Translations under genes and position numbers: made by a program
Assembly (NCBI GenBank): GCA_947084925.1
Contig: CAMTUJ010000024.1
Coordinates: 8,026-72,025 of the forward strand
Length of the DNA: 64,000 nucleotides
Direction of reading: 5' to 3'
Origin: JAGPUQ01 sp947084925
Lineage (GTDB): Bacteria; Pseudomonadota; Gammaproteobacteria; Pseudomonadales; Porticoccaceae
The notes under the pieces: generated by a model
Database searches by the model: none
Seen by the model: only the letters and a program-made list of their open reading frames with translations
Told to the model about the DNA's origin: nothing
Shown: positions 63,989 through 64,000 of the stretch, piece by piece
How the letters are laid out: each line of letters starts with the position of its first letter
Position numbering within the stretch: position 1 is the stretch's first letter

Positions 63989-64000
63989 GTGAACCTCGAC

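Overview
The window is about 64 kb of GC-rich DNA from what looks like an environmental gammaproteobacterium. The best evidence is gene order. The run leuC-leuD-methyltransferase-asd-fimV-truA-trpF-accD-folC-SPOR protein-cvpA-purF-metZ (23.2-37.5 kb) matches, gene for gene, the arrangement I recall from Pseudomonas, except that leuB is missing. I cannot place the genus from sequence reading alone. No rRNA, tRNA or CRISPR array was seen.

Layout. 1-1.9 kb (minus): the 3'-incomplete gene of a TolC/CzcC-like outer-membrane efflux protein and a small Cys-rich exported protein, separated by a palindromic repeat. 2.1-6.9 kb (plus): pepN, a ferritin-like hypothetical, a YecA/SEC-C protein and a zinc-ribbon methyltransferase. 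7.0-18.1 kb (minus): a complete C-P lyase operon, phnF-D-C-E-E-G-H-I-J-K-L-M-N-P, with nearly every gene overlapping the next. It carries a candidate PhnF operator and a three-half-site Pho box upstream. 18.4-20.2 kb (minus): an acyl-CoA carboxyltransferase with a biotin-like domain that has lost its lysine. 20.4-23.1 kb: a DUF502 membrane protein and mnmC, convergent.

23.2-41.5 kb (plus): the housekeeping block above, followed by moxR-DUF58-tgpA. 41.7-46.1 kb: an RND efflux adaptor and pump. 46.2-47.5 kb: a shortened TerC-like protein and a MarC protein. 47.5-60.9 kb is a catabolic, accessory-looking region. It holds two Baeyer-Villiger-type flavin monooxygenases, a four-gene CoA-ester module (acyl-CoA dehydrogenase, MaoC-like hydratase, CitE-like lyase, enoyl-CoA hydratase), a UshA-like 5'-nucleotidase, a truncated hemoglobin, a lipoprotein and a CrtC/AttH-like protein. 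It also contains two small frameshifted genes. 61.1-64 kb is a decayed mobile zone with an irregular 25-bp repeat array, a HigBA-like toxin-antitoxin pair, a 99-bp MITE-like element nested in a palindromic repeat with a 4-bp target duplication, and remnants of a BsuBI/PstI-type restriction-modification system.

How the genes work together. The phn genes import phosphonates (PhnCDE), transfer them to ribose triphosphate and cleave the C-P bond (PhnGHIJKLM), then recycle the ribose cyclic phosphate (PhnP, PhnN). The putative Pho box and PhnF site suggest phosphate-starvation control plus local repression. The four-gene CoA module resembles my memory of the itaconyl/citramalyl-CoA degradation cluster of Pseudomonas but lacks a CoA-transferase here. 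Most functional calls rest on recognised motifs and family resemblance; no database search was run.
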